Part shown: one piece after another, positions 8,810-18,330 of the stretch | Layout of the letters: every line of letters starts with the position of its first letter | Numbering within the stretch: the stretch's first letter is position 1 | From: Caballeronia sp. NK8 | GTDB lineage: Bacteria; Pseudomonadota; Gammaproteobacteria; Burkholderiales; Burkholderiaceae | DNA length: 64,000 nucleotides | Direction: 5' to 3' | Assembly: GCF_018408855.1 (NCBI RefSeq) | Contig: NZ_AP024322.1 | Location: 186,001-250,000, forward strand | Notes under the pieces: model-generated | Database searches by the model: none | Told to the model about the DNA's origin: nothing | Seen by the model: the letters and a program-made list of their open reading frames with translations, nothing else | Position numbers and translations under genes: made by a program

Positions 8810-10570
8810 GTGTCCTTCACGCTGCATGGAATTCCCGTCTCACGCGGCATCGCCATCGGGCGCGCGTATCTGATCGCGCCGGCAGCGCTCGACGTAGACC
8901 ATTACCTGATCGAACCGGATCAGATCGACGCGGAAATCGCCCGGTTTCACGCGGCGCAGGCGGGCGTGCTCGCCGAGCTGGAAGCGCTGCGCGAAGACCT
9001 GTCCGCCGACGCGCCCAGCGAAATGAGCGCGTTCATCAACGTCCACACGATGATCCTGAACGACGCCATGCTCGTGCAGGAGGTCATCGATCTCATCCGC
9101 ACGCGCCGTTACAACGTCGAGTGGGCGCTTACCGAACAACTGGAAATCCTCGGCGGCTATTTCGACGAGATCGAAGACGAATACCTGCGCGAACGCAAGG
9201 CCGACGTCGAGCAGGTCGTCGAGCGTCTTCTGAAAGCGCTCGCGGGCGCGCCGACTGCCGCATCGCTCGTCGTTCACACGGCCGAGAGCAACGGCCACAA
9301 CGAGATGATCGTCGTCGCGCACGACATCGCGCCGGCGGACATGCTCCAGTTCAAGACGCAGGCGTTCAAGGGTTTCGTCACCGATCTGGGCGGGCGCACC
9401 TCGCATACCGCGATCGTCGCGCGCAGTCTCGGCATTCCGGCGTCGGTGGGCGTGCAGCAGGCGAGCGCGCTGATTCGCCAGAACGATCTCATCATCGTCG
9501 ACGGGGATCATGGCATCGTGATCGTCGATCCGGCGCCGATCGTCCTCGAAGAGTATTCGTATCGGCAAAGCGAGAAGGTGCTCGAACAGCGCAAGCTGCA
9601 GCGCCTGAAGTTCTCGCCGACGCAGACGCTTTGCGGCACGAAGATCGAGCTGTGCGCGAACATCGAGTTGCCGGACGACGCGCAGGCCGCCGTCGAAGCG
9701 GGCGCGATGGGCGTCGGTCTGTTTCGTACCGAATTCCTCTTCATGAACCACAAGGATCAGTTGCCGGAGGAAGAGGAGCAATTCGAGGCGTACAAGCGCG
9801 CGGTCGAACTGATGAACGGCAAGCCGGTGACGATCCGCACGATCGACGTCGGCGCCGACAAGCCGCTCGATTCGATGAGCGGCGGCGATGGCTACGAGAC
9901 CGCGCCCAACCCGGCGCTGGGCCTGCGCGCGATCCGCTGGAGCCTGTCGGAGCCGCAGATGTTCATCACGCAACTGCGCGCGATCTTGCGCGCGTCGGCG
10001 TTCGGCCCGACCAAGATCCTGATTCCGATGCTCGCGCACGCGCAGGAGATCGACCAGACGCTCGATCTGATCCGCGAGGCGAAGCGTCAGCTTGACGAAG
10101 AGGGCGTCGCGTATGACCGGCAGGTTCAGGTCGGCGCGATGATCGAGATTCCCGCGGCGGCCATCGCGGTGCGGCTGTTTCTGAGCCGGCTCGATTTTCT
10201 GTCGATCGGTACGAACGATCTGATCCAATACACGCTCGCGATCGATCGCGCGGACAACTCGGTCGCGCATCTCTACGATCCGCTTCATCCGGCGGTGCTG
10301 AATCTGATCGCCTTCACGCTGCGCGAGGCGAAGCGCGCGGGTGTGCCGGTGTCGGTGTGTGGGGAAATGGCGGGAGACCCCGCCGTCACGCGTCTACTGC
10401 TTGGGCTTGGGCTGACTGAATTCTCGATGCATCCGAGTCAGTTGCTTGTCGTTAAGCAGGAGATTTTGCGTTCCAATCTGAAGGCTTTCGAAAAGCCGGT
10501 CGCGGATGTGCTTGCGGCTTATGAGCCTGCGGAGTTGCAGGCTGCGTTGGCTGCGTTGCAGAAGATTTAG
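8810..10570 (+). CDS. ptsI: Phosphoenolpyruvate--protein phosphotransferase (PTS enzyme I)
   Basis: A 586-residue enzyme I. The start is GTG at 8810, giving a protein beginning (V)SFTLHGIPVSRGIAIG and preceded by a strong SD (gaggagg, ending six bases upstream); a longer frame from 8702 runs back through the promoter region. The phosphorylated His is near residue 199 in GGRTSHTAI. The PEP-binding barrel follows, with GVGLFRTEFLFM, the signature SIGTNDLIQYTLA and the C-terminal CGEMAGDP. EI takes phosphate from PEP and gives it to HPr. The stop codon overlaps that of the convergent heptosyltransferase gene by 4 bases. Confidence 0.97.
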   Translation: MSFTLHGIPVSRGIAIGRAYLIAPAALDVDHYLIEPDQIDAEIARFHAAQAGVLAELEALREDLSADAPSEMSAFINVHTMILNDAMLVQEVIDLIRTRRYNVEWALTEQLEILGGYFDEIEDEYLRERKADVEQVVERLLKALAGAPTAASLVVHTAESNGHNEMIVVAHDIAPADMLQFKTQAFKGFVTDLGGRTSHTAIVARSLGIPASVGVQQASALIRQNDLIIVDGDHGIVIVDPAPIVLEEYSYRQSEKVLEQRKLQRLKFSPTQTLCGTKIELCANIELPDDAQAAVEAGAMGVGLFRTEFLFMNHKDQLPEEEEQFEAYKRAVELMNGKPVTIRTIDVGADKPLDSMSGGDGYETAPNPALGLRAIRWSLSEPQMFITQLRAILRASAFGPTKILIPMLAHAQEIDQTLDLIREAKRQLDEEGVAYDRQVQVGAMIEIPAAAIAVRLFLSRLDFLSIGTNDLIQYTLAIDRADNSVAHLYDPLHPAVLNLIAFTLREAKRAGVPVSVCGEMAGDPAVTRLLLGLGLTEFSMHPSQLLVVKQEILRSNLKAFEKPVADVLAAYEPAELQAALAALQKI

Positions 10571-11784
10571 ACCAGCCGATGATCGGCGATCAGCCGTTCC
10601 ACCTGAGCGATGACCTGCTCCGGTGAGATCGCCGAGCTGCATTGAAAGCGCCCGGGCTTGTCGCGGCGGCGCGGACACCACAGAAAGTCTCGGTCGTCGA
10701 AATCGCAGGTCGTATCGTTGAAACAACTGTTGCACGTGTGGAAGTTGATCACACGATACGGCGAGCGGAATTCGGTATGCGGATGAGTAAAGCCGCTGAT
10801 CATCACTACGGGCGTGCCCGCCGCCCACGCGAGCCAGGACAGTCCGCTGCTCAGTCCCACGAAAAAATCCGCGTGACGAAGCAAGTTCACCCGCTCTTCT
10901 AGCGGACGATTGCCGGTGAAGTCCTCGCAGCCTTCCGGCATCGTGTTGAGGACGCCACCGGCGCCGTACTCGCGATGCTGATCGATGCAAAGCACGCGAT
11001 ATCCGCGTGCTTTCAGATGATCGATCAACACCCGCCAGCCACGCGGGTTATTCCAGTACTTGCACTGCGCCGTCGATTGCGTCGCGATGCAGACGTAGCG
11101 CTCGGCCACGTCCCGCGCCGACGCCGCAACGACGATGTTCGGCCGCCGCTCCTCGCACGGCACGCCGAGCAGATAAGCGGCTGCGTCCTGCAGGCTGCTC
11201 ACTCGCGGATCGGTCGGCTGGTGATCGCGATCGGTGTACGGCGAGAAAAATCCGAGATGGTAAGTAGCGTAGAACGGTTCATCGGGTGAATCGGCGGATT
11301 CGGGCAACACGAAGCGAATCGCCGGGTAGCCCTTCACGAATAGCGATTGCAGATGCGCGGGTAGCACGACATGAACTTGGCACTGCTCCTGCAACCGGAA
11401 GGCTTCGATGGCCGGCATCCACGCGAGCGTGTCGCCGAGCGCCGTGCCCGACGGACGGATCAGAACGTTGCGGCCGCGCGCGTCGTACGCATGACGAAAA
11501 ACGAGGCGCTCGCCGTCGAACACTTGAAGCTCGAAGCGCACGAAATATTTGCGCCGGCTCGTGATCATCGAATGGGCTTCGACAGGCTCGTCGAAAACCT
11601 GGCTGAAGGTGTCCAGGTCGACCATGCGGACGCGCCAGCCGTCGACCGGTACCTGCACACGGCAACCGTAGTTGAAATCGTAGAGGATGCCTTCCGGTCC
11701 GGCGAGTGCAGGAAGCGATGGCCGCACGAACGCGCTCTGTGTGAGTCCACGCTGCGTGCTTGCCGACGAAGTGACGATGCTCAA
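10567..11784 (-). CDS. Autotransporter strand-loop-strand O-heptosyltransferase (BAHT/TibC family)
   Basis: A 405-residue protein of the bacterial autotransporter heptosyltransferase family. A central Rossmann glycosyltransferase region (IRPSGTALGDTLAWMPAI and FVGLSSGLSWLAWAAGTPVVM, the ADP-heptose-binding half) is followed by a cysteine cluster: Cys351, Cys354, Cys370 and Cys382, with an additional Cys360. In TibC an equivalent four-cysteine finger binds iron. Family members O-heptosylate serines on autotransporter passenger repeats in the cytosol. The start is a TTG at 11784 with an AGGA-like SD; a GTG at 11727 is an alternative. No autotransporter gene occurs in this window, so the substrate is encoded elsewhere. 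Confidence 0.85.
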   Translation of the reverse strand: MSIVTSSASTQRGLTQSAFVRPSLPALAGPEGILYDFNYGCRVQVPVDGWRVRMVDLDTFSQVFDEPVEAHSMITSRRKYFVRFELQVFDGERLVFRHAYDARGRNVLIRPSGTALGDTLAWMPAIEAFRLQEQCQVHVVLPAHLQSLFVKGYPAIRFVLPESADSPDEPFYATYHLGFFSPYTDRDHQPTDPRVSSLQDAAAYLLGVPCEERRPNIVVAASARDVAERYVCIATQSTAQCKYWNNPRGWRVLIDHLKARGYRVLCIDQHREYGAGGVLNTMPEGCEDFTGNRPLEERVNLLRHADFFVGLSSGLSWLAWAAGTPVVMISGFTHPHTEFRSPYRVINFHTCNSCFNDTTCDFDDRDFLWCPRRRDKPGRFQCSSAISPEQVIAQVERLIADHRLV

Positions 11785-11863
11785 GTGACGACCGATCCTG
11801 GGTTGCGGGAGGATCGGACAGCTTAAGTGGATCGTCCGGAAGGCAGGTTAGGACGTGACCTAA

Positions 11864-12634
11864 TTAACGCGCCGCTTCCTGCAACTTCGCGTTTCCGCAG
11901 ACCGGGCAATCCTTCTGCCGCGCGATCTTCATCGTGTTCCACTCCATGCGCAGCGAGTCGAGCATCATCAGCCGGCCCGCGAGCGTTTCGCCGAAGCCGC
12001 CGATCACGCGCAGCGCCTCTGCCGCCTGCATCGCGCCGATGATGCCGACGGTCGGCGCGAACACGCCCATCGTGGAGCACGCGACTTCCTCGAACGGCTG
12101 ATCTGGCGGAAACACGCACGCATAGCAAGGCGAATCCGCCGAACGGAAATCGAAGGTGCTGATCTGTCCATCGAAGCGCAAGGCCGCGCCCGACACGAGC
12201 GGCACGCCGTGCGCGACGCAGGTCGCGTTGATCGCATGGCGCGTCGCGAAGTTGTCGCTGCAATCGAGCACGACGGACGCGCCCGGCACGTTGGCGTCGA
12301 GCCATGCCGCGTCGGCGCGGGCGTTCACCGCGATGACGCCGACACCGGGATTCAGCGCGTTCAAGGTCTCACGCGCCGATTCCACCTTGAGCGTGCCGAC
12401 TGCTCGCGTCATATGCACAATCTGCCGCTGCAGATTCGTGAGATCGACGGTATCGGCGTCCACCAGCGTGATCCTGCCGACGCCCGCCGCCGCGAGATAC
12501 ATCGCCGCGGGTGCGCCGAGGCCGCCCGCGCCGATGATGATCGCGTGCGCGTCGAGAAAGCGCTGCTGCGCCTCGATGCCGATTTCATCGACGAGGATAT
12601 GGCGGGAATAGCGGAGGAGTTGATCGTCGTTCAT
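11864..12634 (-). CDS. moeB: HesA/MoeB/ThiF family adenylyltransferase
   Basis: A 256-residue E1-like enzyme beginning MNDDQLLRYSRHILVDEIG. It has the nucleotide-binding GAGGLGAP loop near residue 35, the adenylation motif NLQRQ, and two zinc-binding CxxC pairs (CYAC and, near the C-terminus, CPVC). There is no C-terminal rhodanese domain. Such enzymes adenylate the C-terminus of MoaD or ThiS for sulfur transfer in molybdopterin or thiamine synthesis; which partner applies cannot be told here. An in-frame start at 12667 is possible, but the MNDDQ start fits homologs. It lies downstream of ctpA, separated by a terminator. Confidence 0.9.
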   Translation of the reverse strand: MNDDQLLRYSRHILVDEIGIEAQQRFLDAHAIIIGAGGLGAPAAMYLAAAGVGRITLVDADTVDLTNLQRQIVHMTRAVGTLKVESARETLNALNPGVGVIAVNARADAAWLDANVPGASVVLDCSDNFATRHAINATCVAHGVPLVSGAALRFDGQISTFDFRSADSPCYACVFPPDQPFEEVACSTMGVFAPTVGIIGAMQAAEALRVIGGFGETLAGRLMMLDSLRMEWNTMKIARQKDCPVCGNAKLQEAAR

Positions 12635-12684
12635 CGCGGAAAGAATCGGCTTGCTCGAACGAAGCATTCTAAGCGCGCAAAAGA

Positions 12685-12719
12685 GAAAAGGCTTCGCAAC
12701 GTCACGTTGCGAAGCCTTT
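12685..12719 (-). terminator. Bidirectional hairpin terminator downstream of ctpA
   Basis: A 16-base perfect stem: AAAAGGCTTCGCAACG (12685-12700) pairs with CGTTGCGAAGCCTTTT (12704-12719) around a 3-base loop. Read on the minus strand it ends ctpA transcription with a T-run; it is symmetrical and would act in both directions. Confidence 0.9.
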
Positions 12720-12737
12720 TGCAGGACTACAGGAAGA

Positions 12738-14324
12738 TTACTTCGACTGCTGCTGCGCGGTCGGCGACGAAGCCGGCTGCGCGCCCGACGCCGGCGCGGA
12801 ACCCGGCGTGGCCGGCAACGCCGGAGGCGCCACGACCGGTGCCGACGCCGAACGCGGCGGCTTGTTCTGCGCGAGCTTGCGTTCGCTGTACGACTTCGAT
12901 TCGACGACCTGCTTGCCTTCGAGCTTGTTCAAACCCTGCTGGAGCATGAAGTCGTCCGCGCTGCCGAACTCGACCGGCTTGCGCTCGCGATCCTTGCGGC
13001 GCTGCTCGGGCGTCTTCTTGTCGTTCTGCTCTTCGAGAATGCGCAGTTGCTCCAGGCGATCCGCCTCGCGCGCCTCCTGCTCCTTCTTCTCGTTCGGGTC
13101 CTGCGTGTTGGCGAGGTGGTTCGAGTAGTCCACTTCGCGCGTGACGAGCGCGTCGTCCGGATCGCCGTCCGCGTATTGATCGACCGGAACGTCAGGACGC
13201 ACGCCCTGGTTCTGGATCGACTTGCCGCTCGGCGTGTAGTAATAAGCCGTCGTCAGGCGCAGCGCGGAGTCGGCGGTCATCGGGCGCACGGTCTGCACCG
13301 AGCCCTTGCCGAAGGTCGTCTTGCCGACGATCAGCGCGCGATGATGATCCTGCAGCGCGCCCGCGACGATTTCCGAGGCCGACGCCGAGTACGCGTTGGT
13401 CAGTACGACCATCGGCACCTTCTTGAAGATTTCCGGCACGCTCTTCAGCGGATCGGAATCGAAGGACGGCAAACGGTAGTTGTCGTAGGTGTCGCGGAAA
13501 GTCTGCTTCGCGTCCGCGATTTGCCCATTGGTCGACACGACCACCGAGTTATCCGGCAGGAACGCGCCCGCGACGCCGACCGCGCTTTGCAGCAGCCCGC
13601 CGCCGTTGTTGCGCAGATCGAGCACGAGACCCTTCAGGTTCGGTTGCTGGCGCGCGAGATCCTGCAGCTTCGCGGCGAGATCAGGCACCGTGCGCTCCTG
13701 GAAGCTCGTGATGCGAATATAGCCGTAGCCCGGCTCCGGCACCTTCATCTTCACCGACTGCACGCGGATCACGGCGCGCGTGACGGTGAGCGGGAAGGTG
13801 CGGTCGTCGCTCTTGCGGAAGATCGTGAGCGTGACCTTGGTGCCCGGTTCGCCGCGCATCTGCTTGACGGCCTTGTCGAGCGTCATGCCGCGCACCGGCT
13901 TGTCGTTGATGCGCGTGATGAGGTCGCCCGGACGGATGCCGGCGCGGAACGCCGGCGTGTCTTCGATCGGCGAAATCACCTTGATGAGCCCGTCTTCCGA
14001 CGAGATTTCGATGCCGAGACCCGCGAAGCGACCCTTGGTCTGCTCCTGCAGTTCTTCGTAATCGGTCTTGTCGAGATACGACGAGTGCGGGTCGAGGCTC
14101 GACACCATGCCCTTGATGGCGGCGGTGAGGAGCTTTTTATCGTCGACCGGTTCGACGTATTCGTGCTTGATTTGCCCGAAAACCTCGGCGAAAAGCCGCA
14201 ATTGTTCGAGCGGCAACGGCGTGGTGGTGGATTGCTGTGCGGATGCGGAAATCTGCAGAGTTGCGAGTACGCCGGCAGCAACGCCTGCGGCGACCAGGCC
14301 GAAATTTTTCAGGTTCTTTCGCAT
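12738..14324 (-). CDS. ctpA: Carboxy-terminal processing protease (S41 family)
   Basis: A 528-residue periplasmic serine protease. An N-terminal signal/anchor (residues 1-~30, MRKNLKNFGLVAAGVAAG) is followed by a PDZ domain (GLGIEISSEDGLIKV to VRGMTLDKAVKQMRG) and the S41 catalytic domain with the nucleophile in AYSASASEI and the general-base lysine in GKTTFGKGSVQ. The last ~45 residues are a Pro/Ala/Ser/Gln-rich low-complexity tail. The family trims C-termini of periplasmic proteins and lipoproteins and can process cell-wall hydrolases. It lies downstream of gpmA on the minus strand, a common neighbour in beta-proteobacteria. Confidence 0.95.
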   Translation of the reverse strand: MRKNLKNFGLVAAGVAAGVLATLQISASAQQSTTTPLPLEQLRLFAEVFGQIKHEYVEPVDDKKLLTAAIKGMVSSLDPHSSYLDKTDYEELQEQTKGRFAGLGIEISSEDGLIKVISPIEDTPAFRAGIRPGDLITRINDKPVRGMTLDKAVKQMRGEPGTKVTLTIFRKSDDRTFPLTVTRAVIRVQSVKMKVPEPGYGYIRITSFQERTVPDLAAKLQDLARQQPNLKGLVLDLRNNGGGLLQSAVGVAGAFLPDNSVVVSTNGQIADAKQTFRDTYDNYRLPSFDSDPLKSVPEIFKKVPMVVLTNAYSASASEIVAGALQDHHRALIVGKTTFGKGSVQTVRPMTADSALRLTTAYYYTPSGKSIQNQGVRPDVPVDQYADGDPDDALVTREVDYSNHLANTQDPNEKKEQEAREADRLEQLRILEEQNDKKTPEQRRKDRERKPVEFGSADDFMLQQGLNKLEGKQVVESKSYSERKLAQNKPPRSASAPVVAPPALPATPGSAPASGAQPASSPTAQQQSK

Positions 14325-14590
14325 AGAGAGTGCGGTCGGAAGCGTATGGGCTGCATCGTAGGTGACGGGCCAGTATACCTGCTCGTCTTGATTGACGACT
14401 TAAACGCAACTTAAATGCCTGAGGCGTTGATACCTCGCAGCGTAGGGTTGCGCACGTTTCAACGAGAATCTGTCGATGCCGCCGGCCAGCCGTCAGCCGC
14501 GCGTCATATGCGTCCAGCGCACTTTGATGCGGTGCTCCGGACACACGAATCGGATCGCGGACCGGACCTCGCCCGGCCCGCGACGGGGCG

Positions 14591-15337
14591 TCAGCCCGCC
14601 TTGCCCTGCTTGGCGACAGCGGCCTGCGCCGCCGCGATGGCTTCAGGATCGCCCAGGTAGTAATGCTTGATGGGCTTCAGGTTTTCGTCGAGTTCATACA
14701 CGAGCGGCACGCCGTTCGGGACGTTCAAGCCGACGATGTCCTGGTCGGAGATATTGTCCAGATACTTCACGAGCGCGCGGATCGAGTTGCCGTGCGCCGA
14801 AATCACGACCTGCTTGCCCGACTTGATGGCCGGTGCGATCGATTCGTTCCAGACCGGCAGCACGCGCGCGACGGTGTCCTTCAGGCATTCGGTCAGCGGC
14901 AACTGCTCGCGCGGCACCTTCGCGTAGCGCGGATCGTTGAAGGACGCGCGTTCGTCGCCCGGTTCGAGCGCGGGCGGCGGCGTGTCGTAGCTGCGGCGCC
15001 AGACGAGCACCTGATCGTCGCCGTACTTCTTCGCCGTTTCGGCCTTGTTGAGACCCGCAAGCGCGCCGTAGTGGCGCTCGTTCAGGCGCCACGAATGCAC
15101 GACCGGGATGTACATCTGGTCCATCTCGTCCTGCACGTGCCACAGCGTGCGGATCGCGCGCTTGAGCACCGACGTGTAGGCGATGTCGAATTTATAGCCG
15201 GCTTCCTTCAGCAGCACGCCGGCCTGACGCGCCTCGCGGTTGCCCTGTTCGGTCAGGTCAACGTCGACCCAGCCGGTGAAGCGATTTTCCTTGTTCCACG
15301 TCGATTCGCCGTGGCGGATGAGCACTAGCTTGTACAT
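14591..15337 (-). CDS. gpmA: 2,3-bisphosphoglycerate-dependent phosphoglycerate mutase
   Basis: A 248-residue histidine-phosphatase-superfamily enzyme starting [20 protein letters not shown]; the RHGES motif contains the phosphorylated histidine, and the second catalytic histidine lies in [12 protein letters not shown]. It interconverts 3- and 2-phosphoglycerate in glycolysis and gluconeogenesis. The length equals E. coli GpmA. It is divergent from the rhodanese-grxC-secB genes across a gap of about 180 bases that contains a TATAAT (15456-15461) on the plus strand. Confidence 0.97.
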   Translation of the reverse strand: MYKLVLIRHGESTWNKENRFTGWVDVDLTEQGNREARQAGVLLKEAGYKFDIAYTSVLKRAIRTLWHVQDEMDQMYIPVVHSWRLNERHYGALAGLNKAETAKKYGDDQVLVWRRSYDTPPPALEPGDERASFNDPRYAKVPREQLPLTECLKDTVARVLPVWNESIAPAIKSGKQVVISAHGNSIRALVKYLDNISDQDIVGLNVPNGVPLVYELDENLKPIKHYYLGDPEAIAAAQAAVAKQGKAG

Positions 15338-15520
15338 GATGTCGGTCGGTCAGTTGGAAAAGCGGGTGTGCCGATCGCACCCTGTCATCCTGCGCGTGCT
15401 GGCGGGGTGCCGCCATCGGCCGGACGGCAGAGGCCATCGCGGGAAACGGTTATTTTATAATGCCGCGATTGCCCTCATTTCCCTTTCTTCCTTTCCTACT
15501 AAATTTCGGCGGCCCTCGAC

Positions 15521-15946
15521 GTGAAGTTTTTCACTGATTACACGAATATCGCACTTATCGTCATCGCGCTCGTTTCCGGCGCGCTGCTCCTGTGGCCCGC
15601 CATCACGCGGCGCGGGCGCGGCGGCATTTCCGCCGCCGAAGCCACCACGCTCATCAACCGGCGCAACGCCGTGGTCGTCGATCTACGGCCGGCGGCGGAA
15701 TTCGCGAAGGGTCATCTGCCGTCGGCACGGAACATCGAACTGACGGAGCTTCCTGCAAAAATCGGCCAGATCGCGAAGAATAAGAGCAATCCGGTCGTGC
15801 TTGTATGCCAAACCGGTCAGGAATCGCAGCGCGCGAGCCGCACCGTGGCCGAGGCGGGTTACGCCGAGGTCCACGTTTTGCAAGGCGGAGTAGACGCCTG
15901 GCAAAAGGCAGGCATGCCGGTGGTGAAACAAGGAGCAGTCAAGTGA
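15521..15946 (+). CDS. Membrane-anchored rhodanese-like protein
   Basis: A 141-residue protein starting at GTG 15521. Residues ~8-27 form an N-terminal membrane helix (IALIVIALVSGALLLWPAI), followed by a single rhodanese domain with active-site Cys in VLVCQTGQESQ. The GISAAEATTLINRR start of the domain and the QGGVDAWQKAGMPV end are typical. Its C-terminus overlaps the grxC start by 4 bases (GTGA), so the two are probably translationally coupled. A thiol sulfurtransferase or redox role beside glutaredoxin is likely but unproven. Confidence 0.9.
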   Translation: MKFFTDYTNIALIVIALVSGALLLWPAITRRGRGGISAAEATTLINRRNAVVVDLRPAAEFAKGHLPSARNIELTELPAKIGQIAKNKSNPVVLVCQTGQESQRASRTVAEAGYAEVHVLQGGVDAWQKAGMPVVKQGAVK

Positions 15947-16203
15947 AGAAAGTCGTGATGTACAGCACGGTCGTGTGCCCGTATTGCCAGATGGCCGAAC
16001 GTCTTTTAAAGTCCCGCGGGGTCGACGCGATCGAGAAGATCCTGATCGACCGTGAACCGGGCCGGCGCGAGGAAATGATGACGCGCACCGGACGGCGCAC
16101 CGTGCCGCAGGTCTACATCGGCGAAACCCATGTCGGCGGCTACGACGATCTGTCGGCGCTCGACCGCAAGGGCGGCCTCGTGCCACTGCTCGAATCCGTC
16201 TGA
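15943..16203 (+). CDS. grxC: Glutaredoxin 3
   Basis: An 86-residue class I glutaredoxin with the dithiol active site CPYC at residues 12-15 (after MYSTVV) and the glutathione-binding TVPQVYIG and GGYDDL motifs. The start is GTG at 15943, overlapping the rhodanese stop. It reduces disulfides using glutathione; the glutathione synthesis genes lie 10 kb upstream. It is followed by secB, a grxC-secB-gpsA order widely kept in proteobacteria. Confidence 0.95.
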   Translation: MKKVVMYSTVVCPYCQMAERLLKSRGVDAIEKILIDREPGRREEMMTRTGRRTVPQVYIGETHVGGYDDLSALDRKGGLVPLLESV

Positions 16204-16273
16204 AGATACACTTGCGGCGCGCGCCTCAACGTGAACTGCGCGCGCCGCACCTCGATTTACTCAGGAAATCACT

Positions 16274-16744
16274 ATGTCCGACGATAACAACCAGCCGTTT
16301 TTCAACATCCAGCGCATTTACCTGAAGGACATGTCGCTCGAGCAGCCGAACTCGCCCGCGATCTTCCTCGAACAGGAAATGCCGTCGGTCGAAGTGGAAG
16401 TCGACGTGAAGGCGGACCGCCTCGCCGAAAGCGTCTTCGAAGTGCTGGTTACGGGCACTGTCACGGCGAAGGTCGCGGGCAAGGTCGCGTTCCTGATCGA
16501 AGCGAAGCAGGCAGGCATCTTCGATATCCGCAATATCCCGGCTGAACAAATCGATCCGCTCGTCGGCATCGCGTGCCCGACCATTCTGTTCCCGTACCTG
16601 CGCTCGAATATCGCGGACGCGATCACGCGCGCCGGTTTTCCGCCGATCCACCTCGCGGAAATCAACTTCCAGGCGCTGTACGAGCAGCGCATCGCCCAGC
16701 TCGCAGGCGCCCAGGAAGGCGCGGCGAACGGCGCGACGCACTAA
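16274..16744 (+). CDS. secB: Protein-export chaperone SecB
   Basis: A 156-residue SecB with family motifs [19 protein letters not shown] and AIFLEQEMP near the N-terminus and [20 protein letters not shown] in the second half. It keeps preproteins unfolded and hands them to SecA. The ATG at 16274 is preceded by an SD (agga, spacing 8). The acidic/amide-rich C-terminus is normal. Part of the rhodanese-grxC-secB-gpsA run. Confidence 0.97.
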   Translation: MSDDNNQPFFNIQRIYLKDMSLEQPNSPAIFLEQEMPSVEVEVDVKADRLAESVFEVLVTGTVTAKVAGKVAFLIEAKQAGIFDIRNIPAEQIDPLVGIACPTILFPYLRSNIADAITRAGFPPIHLAEINFQALYEQRIAQLAGAQEGAANGATH

Positions 16745-16774
16745 CGCTCTGACTCTGCCGGACCGGAGCCGAGC

Positions 16775-17773
16775 ATGAAAGTAGCCGTTCTCGGCGCCGG
16801 CGCGTGGGGCACCGCACTTGCGGGCCACCTCGCGACCCGGCACGACACGAAGCTCTGGGCGCGCGACGCCGCGCTCATCGAATCCCTTTCCCGCACGCAC
16901 GAAAACACGCGCTATCTCGCAGGCGTGGCGTTGCCGCATGCGCTCGAATACGAGGCGGATTTCACCGCCGCGCTGCAGCACGCATCGGCGGACGACGCAT
17001 TGTGCGTCGTCGCGACGCCCGTCGCCGGTTTGCGCGCGCTGTGCGGTGCGATGCGGCAGGCCGGCGTCGTGCCGGCGCACATCGTCTGGCTCTGCAAAGG
17101 CTTCGAGGCGGACACGCAGTGTCTGCCCAATGAAGTCGTCGCGGCGGAATTGCCCGGGCATCGCAGCAACGGCACGCTGTCGGGCCCGAGCTTCGCGCGC
17201 GAAGTGGGGCGCGGCCTGCCGGTCGCGCTGACGGTCGCGAGCGCATCGGCGGAACTGGGGGCGCGCACCGTGGCGGCGTTTCATCACGGCGCGATGCGAA
17301 TCTATACCGGCGACGACGTGATCGGCGTCGAAGTGGGCGGCGCGGTGAAGAACGTGCTCGCCATCGCGACGGGCATTTCCGATGGCCTCGGCCTCGGACT
17401 GAACGCGCGCGCGGCGCTGATCACGCGCGGGCTCGCGGAGATGTCGCGGCTGGGCGTCGCGCTCGGCGGCCGCGCCGAGACGTTCACCGGGCTGACCGGG
17501 CTGGGCGATCTCATTCTCACCGCAACGGGCGATCTGTCGCGCAACCGCACCGTCGGCATGCAGCTCGCGAGCGGACGCACGCTCGACGAGATTCTCGCGG
17601 CGCTCGGCCATGTCGCGGAAGGCGTGCGTTGCGCGCGCGCCGTGCTCGGCATCGCGCAGGCGCGTGGCATCGATGTGCCGATCACGCAGGCGGTGTGCCG
17701 CGTGCTGTTCGAAAATGTGACGCCGCGCGATGCGGTTCAGGCGTTGCTCAGCCGGGACGCGAAGGCCGAGTAA
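16775..17773 (+). CDS. gpsA: Glycerol-3-phosphate dehydrogenase [NAD(P)+]
   Basis: A 332-residue enzyme with the N-terminal dinucleotide loop [12 protein letters not shown], the [10 protein letters not shown] motif and the catalytic lysine region [14 protein letters not shown], plus [11 protein letters not shown] in the C-terminal helical domain. It reduces dihydroxyacetone phosphate to sn-glycerol-3-phosphate for phospholipid synthesis. The start has an SD-like ggagccgag. It follows secB by 30 bases. Confidence 0.97.
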   Translation: MKVAVLGAGAWGTALAGHLATRHDTKLWARDAALIESLSRTHENTRYLAGVALPHALEYEADFTAALQHASADDALCVVATPVAGLRALCGAMRQAGVVPAHIVWLCKGFEADTQCLPNEVVAAELPGHRSNGTLSGPSFAREVGRGLPVALTVASASAELGARTVAAFHHGAMRIYTGDDVIGVEVGGAVKNVLAIATGISDGLGLGLNARAALITRGLAEMSRLGVALGGRAETFTGLTGLGDLILTATGDLSRNRTVGMQLASGRTLDEILAALGHVAEGVRCARAVLGIAQARGIDVPITQAVCRVLFENVTPRDAVQALLSRDAKAE

Positions 17774-17799
17774 GCGCGTCGTCGAATCGGAGGTGGGCG

Positions 17800-18330
17800 A
17801 TGGTTCAGCTGGAAGCGCAAATCGTCGATATCACCACGCTCGAAGTCGATGCCATCGTCAATGCGGCGAACCAGTCGCTGCTCGGCGGCGGCGGGGTCGA
17901 CGGCGCGATTCATCGCAAGGCGGGCAAAGGTCTGCTGCGCGAATGCGAGACGCTCGGGGGCTGCGAAACCGGCGACGCGAAGATCACCGGCGGCCATGAT
18001 CTGCCCGCGAAGCACGTGATCCACGCGGTCGGTCCGCGCTGGAGCGGCGGCGGCAGAAACGAGCCGGAACTGCTCGCGCGTTGCTATCGGCGCTCGCTCG
18101 AACTCGCTCAGGAAGCCGGCTGCGTATCGATCGCGTTTCCCGCCATCAGTTGCGGCATCTATCACTTTCCGCATGAGCAAGCCGTGAAGATCGCGGTTCG
18201 CACGGTCATCGAAACCCTGCCTTCGACGCCCGTCGTGCAGCGTGTCGTCTTCGCATGCTTCCAGGACGACATGCTCGCGCTCTATCGAGCCGAGCTCGAT
18301 GCTCAGGCGCCGCCTTCGAAGCCCGCCTGA
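17800..18330 (+). CDS. Macrodomain protein (O-acetyl-ADP-ribose deacetylase-like)
   Basis: A 176-residue macrodomain protein beginning [38 protein letters not shown]. The [21 protein letters not shown] motif and the [22 protein letters not shown] segment are those of the MacroD/YmdB type, which hydrolyse O-acetyl-ADP-ribose or remove ADP-ribose from aspartate/glutamate. The start at 17800 has an SD (ggaggtggg). It is 26 bases after gpsA. Its 3' end overlaps the convergent trmL gene by 28 bases. Confidence 0.9.
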   Translation: MVQLEAQIVDITTLEVDAIVNAANQSLLGGGGVDGAIHRKAGKGLLRECETLGGCETGDAKITGGHDLPAKHVIHAVGPRWSGGGRNEPELLARCYRRSLELAQEAGCVSIAFPAISCGIYHFPHEQAVKIAVRTVIETLPSTPVVQRVVFACFQDDMLALYRAELDAQAPPSKPA

